A stretch of DNA of 64,000 nt from Winogradskyella alexanderae (GTDB lineage Bacteria > Bacteroidota > Bacteroidia > Flavobacteriales > Flavobacteriaceae): contig NZ_JAIUJR010000008.1 in the NCBI RefSeq assembly GCF_020166335.1, positions 124,001-188,000 of the forward strand, written 5' to 3'. Every line of letters begins with the position of its first letter. The stretch's first letter is position 1. This document shows positions 63,183 to 64,000 of the stretch, piece by piece. Position numbers and translations under genes: made by a program. A model generated the notes under the pieces. That model was given only the letters and a program-made list of their open reading frames with translations, did not search any database and was not told the DNA's origin.

Positions 63183-64000
63183 ATGAGGCAATTAAAAATC
63201 ACCAAGCAGGTTACCAACAGGGAAGACAAATCGCTAGATAAATACTTACAAGACATCAGTAAAATTCCCCTAATAACTGCAGACGAGGAAGTAGAATTAG
63301 CACAACGAATTAAAAAAGGTGATCAAGAAGCATTAGAAAAGTTAACAACCGCCAATTTAAGGTTTGTCGTATCAGTAGCTAAGCAGTATCAAAACCAAGG
63401 GTTGAAGTTGCCAGATTTAATAAATGAAGGAAATGCTGGATTAGTTAAAGCTGCAAAGCGTTTTGATGAGACCAGAGGATTTAAATTTATCTCTTATGCA
63501 GTATGGTGGATTAGACAAGCCATTCTTCAAGCGCTGGCAGAACAATCACGTATTGTTAGGTTACCTTTAAATAAAATTGGCACTATAAACAAGATCAATA
63601 AAACGTTTTCTCACTTAGAACAGATACATCAAAGGCCACCAAATGCTGAGGAAATTGCAAGAGAATTAGAAATAAGTGTAAGAGAAGTAAAGCAGTCCAT
63701 GAAAAACTCTGGACGCCATTTATCTATGGATGCTCCTTTAAAACAAGGCGAGGATTTCAGTTTATACGATGTTGTAAGTGCAAGTGAATCGCCTAAACCG
63801 GATAAGTCCTTGATGAAGGATTCACTCAACATAGAAATCGAGCGTGCCCTCGATACTTTAACTCAAAAAGAAAGTGATATAATTAGGTTAAATTTTGGAA
63901 TTGGTGACCAACCTGCAATGACACTAGAAGAGATTGGAAGTATATATGACTTAACACGTGAACGTGTAAGACAAATTCGCGAGAAAGGTATCAGAAGATT
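63183..64000 (+). CDS. rpoD: Primary sigma factor RpoD (3' end outside window)
   Basis: The housekeeping sigma-70 factor of the Bacteroidetes short type (about 287 residues), which lacks the N-terminal region 1.1 and long spacer of E. coli RpoD. It begins at ATG 63183 ([22 protein letters not shown]), has region 2 with [45 protein letters not shown], region 3, and region 4 with [24 protein letters not shown], where the frame reaches the window edge. The 113-bp upstream gap is AT-rich with long T runs. It selects the TAnnTTTG-type promoters used by this genus. Confidence 0.97.
   Translation, partial: MRQLKITKQVTNREDKSLDKYLQDISKIPLITADEEVELAQRIKKGDQEALEKLTTANLRFVVSVAKQYQNQGLKLPDLINEGNAGLVKAAKRFDETRGFKFISYAVWWIRQAILQALAEQSRIVRLPLNKIGTINKINKTFSHLEQIHQRPPNAEEIARELEISVREVKQSMKNSGRHLSMDAPLKQGEDFSLYDVVSASESPKPDKSLMKDSLNIEIERALDTLTQKESDIIRLNFGIGDQPAMTLEEIGSIYDLTRERVRQIREKGIRR

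Noticed and set aside
1..64000. CRISPR arrays, rRNA genes, intact insertion sequences, prophage
   Set aside because: No regularly spaced repeats, no rRNA sequence, no transposase frame and no phage structural genes were seen.

Overview
The window is chromosomal DNA of a marine Bacteroidetes, most likely a Flavobacteriaceae. The reasons are the low GC content, a T9SS C-terminal sorting domain, many short-leader lipoproteins, a short Bacteroidetes-type RpoD, rare Shine-Dalgarno sites, A/T-rich TAnnTTTG-like promoters, a Y_Y_Y/propeller-HTH regulator, a 2TM-domain protein and a laminarin-degradation locus.

Layout. 1-8.8 kb is housekeeping: the end of a nucleoside transporter, thyA, a CBM48 protein, a 2TM-DHFR fusion, fabD, lspA, galE, a sugar aminotransferase, the Kdo transferase waaA and a repeat-rich lipoprotein. 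8.8-32.2 kb is a beta-glucan (laminarin) utilisation locus on the minus strand: LacI regulator, T9SS CBM protein, two GH17s, GH30, a GPH-type sugar symporter, a GH149-like beta-1,3-glucan phosphorylase, a PKD/CBM lipoprotein, GH16, a second glycan-binding lipoprotein, a clan-A glycosidase fused to an outer-membrane beta-barrel, and a membrane-spanning propeller/LuxR-HTH sensor. I see no SusC/SusD pair; the enzyme-barrel fusion occupies that place.

32.4-50.6 kb is a stress island: VIT transporter, Hsp20, beta-CASP RNase, ATP-cone/endonuclease fusion, three tandem-domain universal stress proteins, thioredoxin, an ABC exporter, and a two-component system made of a histidine kinase with a complete LOV signature and a receiver-CRP/FNR fusion regulator. 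At least nine gaps in this island carry an FNR-like dyad TGAYNNNNRTCA. Two of these dyads precede compact hairpin-ended segments that look like small RNAs. I propose that this is one light- and/or redox-controlled regulon, resembling the mycobacterial DosR regulon in content; this is the most interesting system in the window. A GH3 glucosidase sits at its edge.

50.7-53.8 kb is the remnant of an integrated element at the 3' end of tRNA-Leu(TAA): a 17-bp direct repeat, an integrase N-terminal fragment, a prolyl oligopeptidase and a decayed tRNA-Arg. 53.75-64 kb returns to housekeeping: tRNA-Leu, tRNA-Gly, mutS, a SpoU methyltransferase, a SAM methyltransferase, a FolK-deoxynucleoside kinase fusion, a queuosine-precursor transporter, an AsmA-like protein and rpoD, which runs off the window.

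How the laminarin locus should work: surface GH16/GH17/GH30 and binding lipoproteins cut and debranch laminarin, oligosaccharides cross the outer membrane (possibly via the fused barrel) and the inner membrane (GPH symporter), and leaderless GH17 and GH149-like enzymes finish them in the cytoplasm, the latter saving energy by making glucose-1-phosphate. All functional statements come from reading translated motifs by eye; no database search was run.
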